In this document: positions 7,847 through 15,096 of the stretch, piece by piece
Position numbering within the stretch: the first letter of the stretch is position 1
How the letters are laid out: every line of letters begins with the position of its first letter
Assembly (NCBI GenBank): GCA_964475385.1
Contig: CAYYWV010000052.1
Span: 1-19,120 of the forward strand
Direction: 5' to 3'
Length of the DNA stretch: 19,120 nt
From: CAYYWV01 sp964475385
GTDB lineage: Bacteria > Pseudomonadota > Alphaproteobacteria > JAAXGF01
Position numbers and translations under genes: made by a program
Notes under the pieces: model-generated
What the model was told of the DNA's origin: nothing
The model's database searches: none
What the model saw: only the letters and a program-made list of their open reading frames with translations

Positions 7847-7852
7847 AGGGCC

Positions 7853-9724
7853 ATGAACGCAGAGCCCAACGCAGGGTTTTCCGGCGGCTTCGCCGTCGTC
7901 CAGGCGGCGCTTCCCGGCCTTCCCGCGACGCCCGGGGTCTACCGCATGATCGACGGCCGCGGCGGCGTGCTCTACGTCGGCAAGGCCAAGAACCTGCGCA
8001 AGCGGGTCGCCGCTTACGCCCATCCGGGGCGGCTTTCGGTCCGGATCGCGCGCATGGTCGCCCAGGTCGCCGCCGTCGAGGTCACCGCGACCCACACCGA
8101 AGCCGAGGCCCTGCTTCTCGAGGCCAACCTCATCAAGCGCCTGCGGCCGCGTTACAACATCCTCCTCCGCGACGACAAGTCGTTTCCTTACATCCTTTTG
8201 CGCACCGACCACGCCTGGCCGCAGCTCGTCAAGCACCGCGGCGCGCGCAAGCGGGCGGGCGACTACTTCGGCCCCTTCGCCTCGGCCGGCGCGGTCAACC
8301 AGACCCTCGCCGCCCTGCAACGCGCCTTCCCGCTCCGAAGCTGCTCGGACAGCGTGTTCGCGGGCCGCACGCGCCCCTGCCTTCAGCACCAGATCAAGCG
8401 CTGCGCCGCGCCCTGCGTCGGCCGGATCGGCGCGGACGAGTACCGCGCCCTGGTCGAGGAGGCGCGCGCCTTCCTTTCGGGCCGCAGCCGCGCGGTCCAG
8501 GACAGCCTGGCGGCGCGGATGCAGGCGGCGAGCGATGCGCTCGACTTCGAGACCGCCGCCGTCTACCGCGACCGCATCCGGGCGCTGACCCAGATCCAGG
8601 CGAGCCAGGACATCAACGTCGCCGCCGTGGGCGACGCCGACGTGATCGCCGTCCACTGCGAAGGGGGGCACGCCTGCGTGCAGGTGTTCTTCTTCCGCGC
8701 CGGCCAGAACTACGGCAACCGCGCCTACTTCCCCGCCCGCGCGGGCCAGGCGGCCGAGGCCGAGGTGCTCGCCGCCTTCATCGGCCAGTTCTACCAGAAC
8801 AAGGAGATCCCGCGCCGGGTGATGGTGAGCCATCCGCTCCCCGACCGGGCGCTGATCGAGGCCGCGCTGACGCTGCACGCAGGCCGCCGCGTGCGCCTGA
8901 TCGAGCCCAAGCGAGGCGCGGGCCGCGGGCTCGTCGCCGGCGCGCTCGCCAACGCCCGGCTTGCGCTCGGGCGAAGGCTGTCGGAAAGCGCGGCCCAGAG
9001 GCGGCTGCTCGAAGGGCTCGCCGCGCGGCTCGCGCTGGATGCGCCGCCGCGGCGGATCGAGGTCTACGACAACAGCCATGTCTCCGGAACCCACGCGGTC
9101 GGCAGCATGATCGTCGCCGGCCCCAATGGCTTCGAGAAGAGCGCTTATCGCAAGTTCATCATCCGCGGCCTGCGCGAAGGACGGATCACGCCGGGCGACG
9201 ACTACGCCATGATGCGCGAGGTGTTGCGGCGGCGCTTCACCCGGCTGGTCAAGGAGAACGACGAGGCGACGAAGCCCGATCTGATCCTGGTCGACGGCGG
9301 CAAAGGGCAGCTCTCGGTCGCCGTCTCGGCGCTCGAAGACGCGGGCCTCGCCGGGCGGATCGCGGTCGCCGCCATCGCCAAGGGACCGGACCGCAACGCG
9401 GGCCGCGAGCGCATCCATCTGCCCGGCCGGCCCCCCTTGTCTCTCGACGCCGACGACCCGGTGCTCTATTTCCTACAGAGGCTGCGCGACGAAGCCCACC
9501 GCTTCGCCATCGGCGCCCACCGAGCGCGGCGGCGCAAGGCGCAGGCGCGCTCCCCGCTCGACGCGATCCCGGGCGTCGGCGCCAAGCGCAAGCGCGCGCT
9601 TCTCCACCACTTCGGCTCGGCCCGGGCGGTGGCCGAAGCCGGGGTCGTCGATCTCGAACGGGTGGAGGGCATCAGCCGCGCGGTCGCCCAGGCGGTGTAC
9701 GACCACTTTCACGCCGAGCCCTGA
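7853..9724 (+). CDS. uvrC: Excinuclease ABC subunit C
   Basis: Nuclease of UvrABC nucleotide excision repair, which makes the 3' and 5' incisions around a DNA lesion. The 623-residue protein shows every expected module: the GIY-YIG domain (PGVYRMID at 27-34, LYVGKAKNLRKRV at 40-52), four cysteines at 164, 176, 184 and 188 that match the reported iron-sulfur ligand pattern of UvrC, the UVR motif that contacts UvrB (about 213-248), the RNase H-like endonuclease domain with EVYDNSH (403-409, Asp406) and LILVDGGKGQL (477-487, Asp481), and helix-hairpin-helix repeats (DAIPGVGAKRKRALLHHFG, 570-588, then VEGISRAVAQAVYDHF). It is intact. No Shine-Dalgarno of note precedes the ATG. pgsA follows 61 bases downstream, an order common in proteobacteria. 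Confidence 0.98.
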   Translation: MNAEPNAGFSGGFAVVQAALPGLPATPGVYRMIDGRGGVLYVGKAKNLRKRVAAYAHPGRLSVRIARMVAQVAAVEVTATHTEAEALLLEANLIKRLRPRYNILLRDDKSFPYILLRTDHAWPQLVKHRGARKRAGDYFGPFASAGAVNQTLAALQRAFPLRSCSDSVFAGRTRPCLQHQIKRCAAPCVGRIGADEYRALVEEARAFLSGRSRAVQDSLAARMQAASDALDFETAAVYRDRIRALTQIQASQDINVAAVGDADVIAVHCEGGHACVQVFFFRAGQNYGNRAYFPARAGQAAEAEVLAAFIGQFYQNKEIPRRVMVSHPLPDRALIEAALTLHAGRRVRLIEPKRGAGRGLVAGALANARLALGRRLSESAAQRRLLEGLAARLALDAPPRRIEVYDNSHVSGTHAVGSMIVAGPNGFEKSAYRKFIIRGLREGRITPGDDYAMMREVLRRRFTRLVKENDEATKPDLILVDGGKGQLSVAVSALEDAGLAGRIAVAAIAKGPDRNAGRERIHLPGRPPLSLDADDPVLYFLQRLRDEAHRFAIGAHRARRRKAQARSPLDAIPGVGAKRKRALLHHFGSARAVAEAGVVDLERVEGISRAVAQAVYDHFHAEP

Positions 9725-9728
9725 GACG

Positions 9729-9765
9729 CGTGATCGCCCGTGATCGTGATATAGAGGGCCGGCCC
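9729..9765. promoter_or_regulatory. Short repeats and -10-like box in the uvrC-pgsA gap
   Basis: CGTGATCG occurs twice (9729-9736 and 9739-9746), ten bases apart, so both copies face the same side of the helix. A -10-like TATAGA (9750-9755) and a perfect palindrome GGGCCGGCCC (9756-9765) follow. The arrangement resembles a small regulated promoter for pgsA, but no good -35 is present. Confidence 0.35.
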
Positions 9766-9785
9766 CGGAACCGAGAGCGCAGGCG

Positions 9786-10355
9786 ATGCTCAATCTTCCC
9801 AATCTGTTGACCCTATCGCGGATCGGCGTCATCCCGCCGCTGGTCGCGCTGTTCTACTGGGACCATCCGCTTTCGGGCTGGGTGGCGCTGGCGCTGTTCG
9901 CGCTCGGCGGCGCGACGGATTACTTCGACGGCTACCTCGCGCGCTCGCGCAAGCAGCTCTCCAAGCTCGGGCGGATGCTCGACCCGATCGCCGACAAGCT
10001 GCTGGTCGCTTCGGTGATCCTGATGCTCGTCGCTTTCGGGCGGGCGCCGGTGCTCGCCTCGCTGGTCATCCTCTGCCGCGAGCTTCTGGTCTCGGGCCTG
10101 CGCGAGTACCTGGCCGAGATCAACGTCGGCGTCCCGGTCACCTTGCTCGCCAAGTGGAAGACGACGATCCAGATGATCGCGCTCGGCTTTCTGCTCGTGG
10201 GCGACGCCGGGCCGACGTTCTTCCACCCCTTGCTGACCACCACCTTCATCGGCGAGACGCTGTTGTGGATCGCGGCGGTGGTCACCCTGATCACCGGGTT
10301 CGACTACCTGCTCGTGGGCCTGCGCCACGTCGGGCCGAACGAGCCTGCGCGCTGA
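9786..10355 (+). CDS. pgsA: CDP-diacylglycerol--glycerol-3-phosphate 3-phosphatidyltransferase
   Basis: Integral inner-membrane enzyme that makes phosphatidylglycerol phosphate from CDP-diacylglycerol and glycerol 3-phosphate, the committed step to phosphatidylglycerol and cardiolipin. The 189-residue protein has the complete CDP-alcohol phosphotransferase signature D-x2-DG-x2-AR-x8-G-x3-D-x3-D between Asp45 and Asp70 (DYFDGYLAR then GRMLDPIAD). The N-terminus MLNLPNLLTLSRIG is characteristic of PgsA rather than of other family members. Four or so hydrophobic segments follow (about 12-24, 31-43, 72-100, 155-180). The gene lies between uvrC and mobB, with only 23 bases before mobB. Confidence 0.96.
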   Translation: MLNLPNLLTLSRIGVIPPLVALFYWDHPLSGWVALALFALGGATDYFDGYLARSRKQLSKLGRMLDPIADKLLVASVILMLVAFGRAPVLASLVILCRELLVSGLREYLAEINVGVPVTLLAKWKTTIQMIALGFLLVGDAGPTFFHPLLTTTFIGETLLWIAAVVTLITGFDYLLVGLRHVGPNEPAR

Positions 10356-10378
10356 CCGGCGGGGGCGACGGGCGGGCG

Positions 10379-10882
10379 ATGCGCATCCTCGGGCTCGCGG
10401 GCTGGAGCGGCAGCGGCAAGACGACTCTTGTCGTCGGCCTGATCCCGGCGCTCGCCGCGCGCGGGGTCCGGGTCTCCACGATCAAGCACGCCCATCACAG
10501 CGTCGATATCGACCGTCCCGGCAAGGACAGCTATCGCCATCGCGAGGCGGGCGCGGTCGAGGTCGTGCTTTCGACCGCGCGGCGCTGGGCGCTGGTCCAC
10601 GAGCTCGGCGACGAGCCCGAGCCCAGCGTCGACGAGATCGTCGCCCGCCTCGCCCCGGTCGATCTCGTGCTCGTCGAAGGCTTCAAGCGCGACCGCCACC
10701 CCAAGATCGAGGTCCACCGCCCCGAGACCGGCCTGCCGCTTTTGTGCGAGGACGATCCGAGCGTGATCGCGGTCGCGAGCGACGCGCCGGTTCCGGGGCT
10801 TTCGATTCCGGTGCTCGATCTCAACGACATTCCCGCGATCGCCGAGTTCATCATCGCCCATTGCGGGCTTTCCAAGGACTGA
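10379..10882 (+). CDS. mobB: Molybdopterin-guanine dinucleotide biosynthesis protein B
   Basis: P-loop GTP-binding protein thought to assist MobA in attaching GMP to molybdenum cofactor. The 167-residue protein begins MRILGLAGWSGSGKTTL, with the Walker A motif at residues 8-16, followed by STIKHAHH (about 33-40) and, later, LVLVEGFKRDRHPKIEVHR, both typical of MobB. The frame is open upstream inside pgsA, but the ATG at 10379 places the P-loop near the N-terminus as in the family. Only three bases separate its stop from moeA. mobA itself is not in the window. Confidence 0.94.
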   Translation: MRILGLAGWSGSGKTTLVVGLIPALAARGVRVSTIKHAHHSVDIDRPGKDSYRHREAGAVEVVLSTARRWALVHELGDEPEPSVDEIVARLAPVDLVLVEGFKRDRHPKIEVHRPETGLPLLCEDDPSVIAVASDAPVPGLSIPVLDLNDIPAIAEFIIAHCGLSKD

Positions 10883-10885
10883 CCC

Positions 10886-12148
10886 GTGCCCCAGATCACC
10901 GACGACTGCTTCGCCCCCGGCGCGCGTTTCATGACCACGGACGAGGCGCTCGCCCGCATCCGCGCCCTCGCCCGACCGGTCACCGGCGTCGAGACGGTCG
11001 CGCTCGCGAAGGCCGCGGGCAGGATTCTCGCCGCCGACGTGGTCGCCGGCATGGACGCGCCTCCCCACGACAATTCGGCGGTCGACGGCTATCTCGTCTA
11101 CTTCGACGACCTCGAGCGCGGCGGCGAGACCCGGCTCGCGCTCGCCGGGCGGCGGGCGGCGGGCGACGCCCCGGGGGATGCGCCTCCGCGCGGAACGGCG
11201 CTGCGCGTGTTCACCGGCGCCGCCCTGCCCGCGGGCCCAGACACCGTGGTCATGCAAGAGGACTGCCGCCGCGAGGGCGACGCGGTCGTCGTCCCGCCCG
11301 GGATCGCGCGCGGGGCGAACCTGCGCCGGGCCGGCGAGGACGTGCGCGCGGGCGCGACGGTCCTGCGCGCGGGCCGCCGGCTCAGGCCCCAGGATCTCGG
11401 CCTCGCCGCTTCGATCGGCCGCGCCGCGCTCGCGGTGCGCGAGCCCCTCAGGGTCGCCGTCTTCTCGACCGGGGACGAGATCCGCGAGCCCGGCGAGACG
11501 CTGGGGCCGGGCGCGATCTATGACGCCAACCGCTATGTTCTCGGCGCGCTGCTCGCGGCCCAGGGCTGCGCGGTGACCGATCTCGGAATCCTGCGCGACG
11601 ACGCCGCCGAGGTCCGCGCGGCGCTCGCCGCCGCCGCCCGCGACCACGACCTTCTGTTCACCTCGGGCGGGGTCTCGGTCGGCGAGGAGGACCATGTGAA
11701 GGCGGCGGTGGAACGGGAAGGCGCGCTGCACTTCTGGCGGCTCGCGATCAAGCCGGGCCGGCCGCTCGCGCTCGGGCGCGTGGGCGAGACCCCCTTCGTC
11801 GGCCTGCCCGGCAACCCGGTCGCGGCGATGGTGACCTTCCTGCGCTTCGCCCGCCCGCTGGTGCTCGGGCTCGCCGGCGCCGACGACATCGAGCCCGCGC
11901 TCTATCGGGTGCGCGCCGGTTTCGATTACGCGAAGAAGCCGGGCCGGCGCGAGTGGCTGCGCGCCCGCCTCGCGCGCGACGCCGCAGGTCGCCTCTCGGC
12001 CGAGAAGTTCCCCCGCCAGGGCTCGGGCATCCTGTCTTCGCTGGTCGCGGCCGACGGACTGGTTGAACTGCCCGAGGATCTGACCCAATTGACAAAAGGC
12101 GACGCGGTCGATTTTCTGCCTTTCAACGAGCTCATGCCCGCGGGCTGA
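10886..12148 (+). CDS. moeA: Molybdopterin molybdenumtransferase
   Basis: Cytosolic enzyme that inserts molybdate into adenylated molybdopterin to form active cofactor. The 420-residue protein has the family's landmarks: PHDNSAVDGY (60-69), FTGAALPAGPDTVVMQED (109-126), VFSTGDE (192-198), FTSGGVSVGEEDH (258-270) and VGLPGNPVAAM (305-315), plus the C-terminal beta-barrel domain. It starts with GTG at 10886 directly after mobB, with AAGGA (10873-10877) as a likely ribosome site overlapping the mobB end. A later ATG (residue 16) would remove only non-conserved residues and cannot be excluded. Confidence 0.96.
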   Translation: MPQITDDCFAPGARFMTTDEALARIRALARPVTGVETVALAKAAGRILAADVVAGMDAPPHDNSAVDGYLVYFDDLERGGETRLALAGRRAAGDAPGDAPPRGTALRVFTGAALPAGPDTVVMQEDCRREGDAVVVPPGIARGANLRRAGEDVRAGATVLRAGRRLRPQDLGLAASIGRAALAVREPLRVAVFSTGDEIREPGETLGPGAIYDANRYVLGALLAAQGCAVTDLGILRDDAAEVRAALAAAARDHDLLFTSGGVSVGEEDHVKAAVEREGALHFWRLAIKPGRPLALGRVGETPFVGLPGNPVAAMVTFLRFARPLVLGLAGADDIEPALYRVRAGFDYAKKPGRREWLRARLARDAAGRLSAEKFPRQGSGILSSLVAADGLVELPEDLTQLTKGDAVDFLPFNELMPAG

Positions 12149-12183
12149 CGAAGACGCGAGCGCGGCGACGCGAGGACGGAACG

Positions 12184-12435
12184 ATGAGGCTTCTCTACTT
12201 CGCCTGGTTGAGGGCCAAGATCGGCACCGGGGCCGAAGAGATCGCGCTGCCCGAAGGCGTGAACGACGTCGCCGGCCTGATCGACTGGCTCAAGGGCCGG
12301 GGCGCGGGCTATGCGGACGCGCTCGCCAACCCGAGCCTGGTGCGCGTCGCGGTCAACCAGGAATACGTCGGTCCCGATCATCCGGTGGCGGACGGCGACG
12401 AGGTCGCCCTCTTCCCGCCCGTGACGGGCGGGTGA
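12184..12435 (+). CDS. moaD: Molybdopterin synthase small subunit (sulfur carrier)
   Basis: Ubiquitin-fold sulfur carrier of molybdopterin synthase. Its C-terminal glycine is activated as a thiocarboxylate and donates sulfur to precursor Z bound by MoaE. The 83-residue protein begins MRLLYFAWLRAKIG and ends in the essential Gly-Gly (ALFPPVTGG), with VAVNQEYV and DGDEVALFPPV as typical core strands. The ATG follows a GAGGACGGAACG leader. It lies 35 bases after moeA and 13 bases before moaE, so these are one transcription unit. Confidence 0.95.
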   Translation: MRLLYFAWLRAKIGTGAEEIALPEGVNDVAGLIDWLKGRGAGYADALANPSLVRVAVNQEYVGPDHPVADGDEVALFPPVTGG

Positions 12436-12448
12436 GGGGCGCGGAGCC

Positions 12449-12904
12449 ATGACCGTCCGCGTCCAGCGCGAAGATTTCGACCCGGGCGCCGAGATCGCGG
12501 CGCTCACCGCCGGCAATCACCGGATCGGCGGCGTGGTGGCCTTTGTCGGCCTGGTCCGCGACATGGCGGGCGAAGCGCCGATCGAGGCCATGACGCTCGA
12601 GCATTACCCGGGCATGACCGAGGCCAAGCTCGCCGAGATCGAGGCCGAGGCGCGGGACCGCTGGCCGCTCGAGGCGAGCCTGATCATTCACCGCTACGGC
12701 CGGCTCGAGCCCGGCGATCGCATCGTCCTCGTGGTCGCCGCCTCGTCCCACCGCCAAGCGGCGTTCGACGCCTGCAACTTCCTGATCGATTGGCTCAAGA
12801 CCAAAGCGCCGTTCTGGAAGCTCGAGGAATCGGGCGGCCGGGGCCGCTGGGTCGACGCCCGCGACGCCGACGACCGCGCCGCCAGGCGCTGGATCGAGGA
12901 GTAG
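12449..12904 (+). CDS. moaE: Molybdopterin synthase catalytic subunit
   Basis: Large subunit of molybdopterin synthase, which converts precursor Z (cyclic pyranopterin monophosphate) to molybdopterin using sulfur from MoaD. The 151-residue length is usual. Visible motifs are FVGLVRDM (32-39), LEHYPGMTE (50-58), the conserved IIHRYGRLEPGD (79-90), SSHRQAAFDACNFLIDWLK (99-117) and KAPFWKLE (119-126), with Lys117 and Lys124 matching active-site lysines of the family. It is the last gene of the molybdenum cofactor block and converges on ilvE 28 bases away. No terminator hairpin is visible in that gap. Confidence 0.96.
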   Translation: MTVRVQREDFDPGAEIAALTAGNHRIGGVVAFVGLVRDMAGEAPIEAMTLEHYPGMTEAKLAEIEAEARDRWPLEASLIIHRYGRLEPGDRIVLVVAASSHRQAAFDACNFLIDWLKTKAPFWKLEESGGRGRWVDARDADDRAARRWIEE

Positions 12905-12932
12905 GCGCGTCCCGCCCGGAACCCGCTTGCGT

Positions 12933-13802
12933 TCAGGCGCGCACCAGCGCCGCGTAGTCCTCGATCATCCGGCGGGTGACGGGGCCGACCTGGAAGTGGT
13001 TCCCGTCGATCTCGGCCACCGGCGTGACCTCGGCCGCGGTCCCGGTGAGGAACACCTCGTCGGCGCGGGCGAGCTCGTCGGGCATGATCGCGCGCTCGAC
13101 CACCTCGATGCCGCGCTTGCGGGCCAGCGCGATGACCGTGCGCCGGGTGATGCCGTCGAGGAAGCAGTCGGGCGTCGGCGTGTGCAACGCGCCGTCGAAG
13201 ACCATGAAGATGTTGGCCCCGGTCGCCTCGGCGACCTGGCCCCGCCAGTCGAGCATCAGGGCGTCGGTGTAGCCCTTGGCCTGGACTTGGTGGCGGGCGA
13301 GCGTGCAGATCATGTAAAGGCCCGCGGCCTTGCTTTTCACCGGCGCGGTGTCGGGCGCGGGCCGGCGGTATTGCGCGGTCGCGAGCCGGATGCCGCGCAG
13401 CGCCTCGTCGCCGAAGTAGGCCCCCCACTCCCAGGCCGCGATCGCGACGTGGATGGTCGTCTCTTGGGCGGCGACCCCCATCTGCTCGCTGCCCCGCCAG
13501 GCGATGGGCCGGACATAACCGTCGCTGATGCGATTGGCCTTGATCACCTCCTCGGTCGCGGCGTCGATCTCGGCCGCCGTGTAGGGGAGGGTCATGTCAA
13601 GAATGCGCGCCGATTCGACGAGTCGTTCGCTATGCTCGGTCAGCTTGAACACCCGCCCCCCATAGGCGCGCTCGCCCTCGAAGACCGCGCTCGCGTAATG
13701 GAGCGCGTGAGACAACAGATGCAGCTTGGCCTCGCGCCAAGGGACCAGCTTGCCGTCGAACCAGATCGTCCCGTCGCGATCGTCATAAGGAACAAAACTC
13801 AT
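12933..13802 (-). CDS. ilvE: Branched-chain-amino-acid aminotransferase
   Basis: PLP-dependent class IV transaminase that interconverts valine, leucine and isoleucine with their 2-oxo acids, using glutamate/2-oxoglutarate. The 289-residue protein is the usual size. Key features are the N-terminal FDGKLVPWREAKLHLLSHAL and YASAVFEGERAY (36-47), the PLP lysine at 158 (VKSKAAGLY), EATGANIF (192-199, Glu192) and FLTGTAAEVTPV (251-262). The GERAY and CFLDGITRRTV segments fit the long-chain IlvE group rather than D-amino acid transaminase or aminodeoxychorismate lyase. It is transcribed away from the MarR gene, with starts 69 bases apart. Its possible -35, TTGACT, lies within the dyad at the MarR start. 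Confidence 0.95.
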   Translation of the reverse strand: MSFVPYDDRDGTIWFDGKLVPWREAKLHLLSHALHYASAVFEGERAYGGRVFKLTEHSERLVESARILDMTLPYTAAEIDAATEEVIKANRISDGYVRPIAWRGSEQMGVAAQETTIHVAIAAWEWGAYFGDEALRGIRLATAQYRRPAPDTAPVKSKAAGLYMICTLARHQVQAKGYTDALMLDWRGQVAEATGANIFMVFDGALHTPTPDCFLDGITRRTVIALARKRGIEVVERAIMPDELARADEVFLTGTAAEVTPVAEIDGNHFQVGPVTRRMIEDYAALVRA

Positions 13803-13835
13803 GAAGCGCCGCCTTTCCCGGCTAACCCGACACTC

Positions 13836-13864
13836 TTGCGTTCCGTAGCATCCTGCGGCATATA
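13836..13864 (+). promoter_or_regulatory. Candidate promoter of the MarR-response regulator-kinase operon
   Basis: TTGCGT (13836-13841) and CATATA (13859-13864) are 17 bases apart. The start of transcription would fall at about 13871, essentially at the ATG (13872), so the message may be leaderless. In line with this, no ribosome site is visible upstream of that ATG. Confidence 0.4.
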
Positions 13865-13884
13865 AGTCAATATGGCTGACTTAT
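13862..13884. promoter_or_regulatory. Inverted repeat over the MarR start codon, probable operator
   Basis: ATAAGTCA (13862-13869) and TGACTTAT (13877-13884) are perfect 8-base complements with a 7-base spacer. The dyad is AT-rich in GC-rich DNA and is centred on the start codon at 13872-13874. It also contains TTGACT on the minus strand (13865-13870), a possible ilvE -35 box. Its size and position fit a MarR dimer site for autoregulation, possibly acting on ilvE too. Confidence 0.6.
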
Positions 13885-14360
13885 CCAAAGGGGCGAACCC
13901 TCTTTTCCTGCGCGACGACGAGCTTCGGCGCGGGATCGAGCTTTTGTTCTACGCCTATCGCGACTTCACGGCGGAGCCCGATTCGATCCTCGCCGAGTAC
14001 GGCTTCGGCCGGGCGCACCACCGGGTGATCTACTTCGTCGGGCGCAACCCGGGGGTCACGGTGGGCGCGCTTCTCGGCATCCTGCGCATCACCAAGCAAT
14101 CGCTCGCGCGCGTGCTGCGCCAGCTCGTGCGCGAGGGTTTCATCGAGCAGCGCCCGGGCGTCCGCGACCGCCGCCAGCGGCTTCTGTACCTGACCGAGGC
14201 GGGGGTCGCGCTCGAACGCCGGTTGACCGCGCCCCAGCGCGCCCGCTTCGCCCGCGCCTACCGCGCCGCCGGCGCCCAGGCGGTCGAGGGCTTCCGCAAG
14301 GTGCTGATCGGGCTTCTCGACGAGCCCGAGGCGCGCAAGGCGCTCGGCGGCGACGGTTGA
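13872..14360 (+). CDS. petP: MarR-family transcriptional regulator, PetP-like
   Basis: Winged-helix DNA-binding regulator of the MarR family, 162 residues. The central domain (about 50-115) has the recognition region ITKQSLARVLRQLVREGFIE and the wing RPGVRDRRQRLLYLTEAG, both typical. The N-terminus reads DELRRGIELLFYAYRDF. The gene is followed without a gap by an OmpR-type response regulator, the same arrangement as petP-petR of Rhodobacter capsulatus, where both genes were reported necessary for growth; I assign the name from this order and family, not from an alignment. It is divergent from ilvE, and a dyad spans its start codon, so autoregulation is likely. What ligand, if any, it senses is unknown. 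Confidence 0.85.
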   Translation: MADLSKGANPLFLRDDELRRGIELLFYAYRDFTAEPDSILAEYGFGRAHHRVIYFVGRNPGVTVGALLGILRITKQSLARVLRQLVREGFIEQRPGVRDRRQRLLYLTEAGVALERRLTAPQRARFARAYRAAGAQAVEGFRKVLIGLLDEPEARKALGGDG

Positions 14361-14377
14361 GCGTCCCTCGCAGCAGG

Positions 14378-15061
14378 ATGACCCAGGAGCCCGCTCATAT
14401 CCTGGTCGTCGACGACGATCGCCGCCTTCGCGATCTGTTGCAGCGCTACCTCACCGATAACGGCTACCGGGTGACCACCGCCGAGAACGCGGCCGATGCG
14501 CGGGCGCGGATGTCGGGGCTCGCCTTCGACCTCCTGGTGGTCGACGTGATGATGCCGGGCGAGAGCGGGCTTTCGCTGACCCGGGCGTTGCGCGAGGAGA
14601 GCCCCGTGCCGATTCTCTTGCTCACCGCGATGGGCGAGCCCGAGGACCGGGTGGCGGGCCTTGAGTGCGGGGCCGACGATTATCTTCCCAAGCCCTTCGA
14701 GCCGCGCGAGCTTCTGCTCAGAATCGGGAACATTCTGCGCCGGGCCCGACCCGCCGCGCCGCGCGACCGGGTCGTCCGCTTTGGCCCCTTCACCTTCGAT
14801 TCCGCCCGCGTCGAGCTGCGCCGGGACGAAGAGATCGTCCATCTCACCTCGGGCGAAGCGACGCTTCTCCAGGTGTTCGCGCAAAGCCCCGGCGAGACGC
14901 TGAGCCGCGAGCGCCTGAGCCGCGAGAGCGGGCTCGGCGGCGGCGCGCGCACCGTGGATGTGCAGATCGCGCGGCTTCGGCGTAAGATCGAGCCCGACCC
15001 CCGGCAGCCGCGCTACCTTCAGACCGTATGGGGCGCGGGCTATGTCTTGCGCGCCGATTGA
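14378..15061 (+). CDS. petR: OmpR/PhoB-type response regulator, PetR-like
   Basis: Two-component response regulator of 227 residues: an N-terminal receiver domain (about 6-120) and a C-terminal winged-helix DNA-binding domain (about 130-227). The receiver has the acidic pair in VVDDD (10-14), phosphoacceptor Asp56 in LLVVDVMMPG, Thr83 and Lys105 in LPKPFEP. The effector half has LTSGEATLL, GGGARTVDVQIARLRRKIE and the terminal LQTVWGAGYVL. The start is uncertain: ATG at 14378 has no good ribosome site, while TTG at 14357 overlaps the MarR stop (TTGA) and would add seven residues. Order suggests PetR of R. capsulatus. Its phosphodonor is probably the kinase encoded next. Confidence 0.92.
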   Translation: MTQEPAHILVVDDDRRLRDLLQRYLTDNGYRVTTAENAADARARMSGLAFDLLVVDVMMPGESGLSLTRALREESPVPILLLTAMGEPEDRVAGLECGADDYLPKPFEPRELLLRIGNILRRARPAAPRDRVVRFGPFTFDSARVELRRDEEIVHLTSGEATLLQVFAQSPGETLSRERLSRESGLGGGARTVDVQIARLRRKIEPDPRQPRYLQTVWGAGYVLRAD

Positions 15062-15096
15062 TCGGGCGTGACGGAACCACAGCGCGGGACACAACG

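Noticed and set aside
10304..12088. 594-codon open frame on the minus strand opposite mobB and moeA
   Set aside because: Antisense shadow of two well-identified genes; no domain is recognisable. The same applies to 4121-5821, 7817-9418 and 15040-16557 on the minus strand.
12089..12117. Perfect TTGACA inside the end of moeA as an internal promoter for moaDE
   Set aside because: The -10 at 17 bases is only TTTTCT (three of six), and the bases are explained by the conserved coding segment QLTKGD; not strong enough to annotate.
12694..13428. 244-codon minus-strand frame overlapping ilvE and moaE
   Set aside because: Out of frame with ilvE and antisense to moaE; Arg/Gly-rich with no family resemblance.
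14357..14377. TTG at 14357 as the start of the response regulator
   Set aside because: The seven extra residues are not part of the receiver fold; kept as an alternative only, because neither start has a clear ribosome site.
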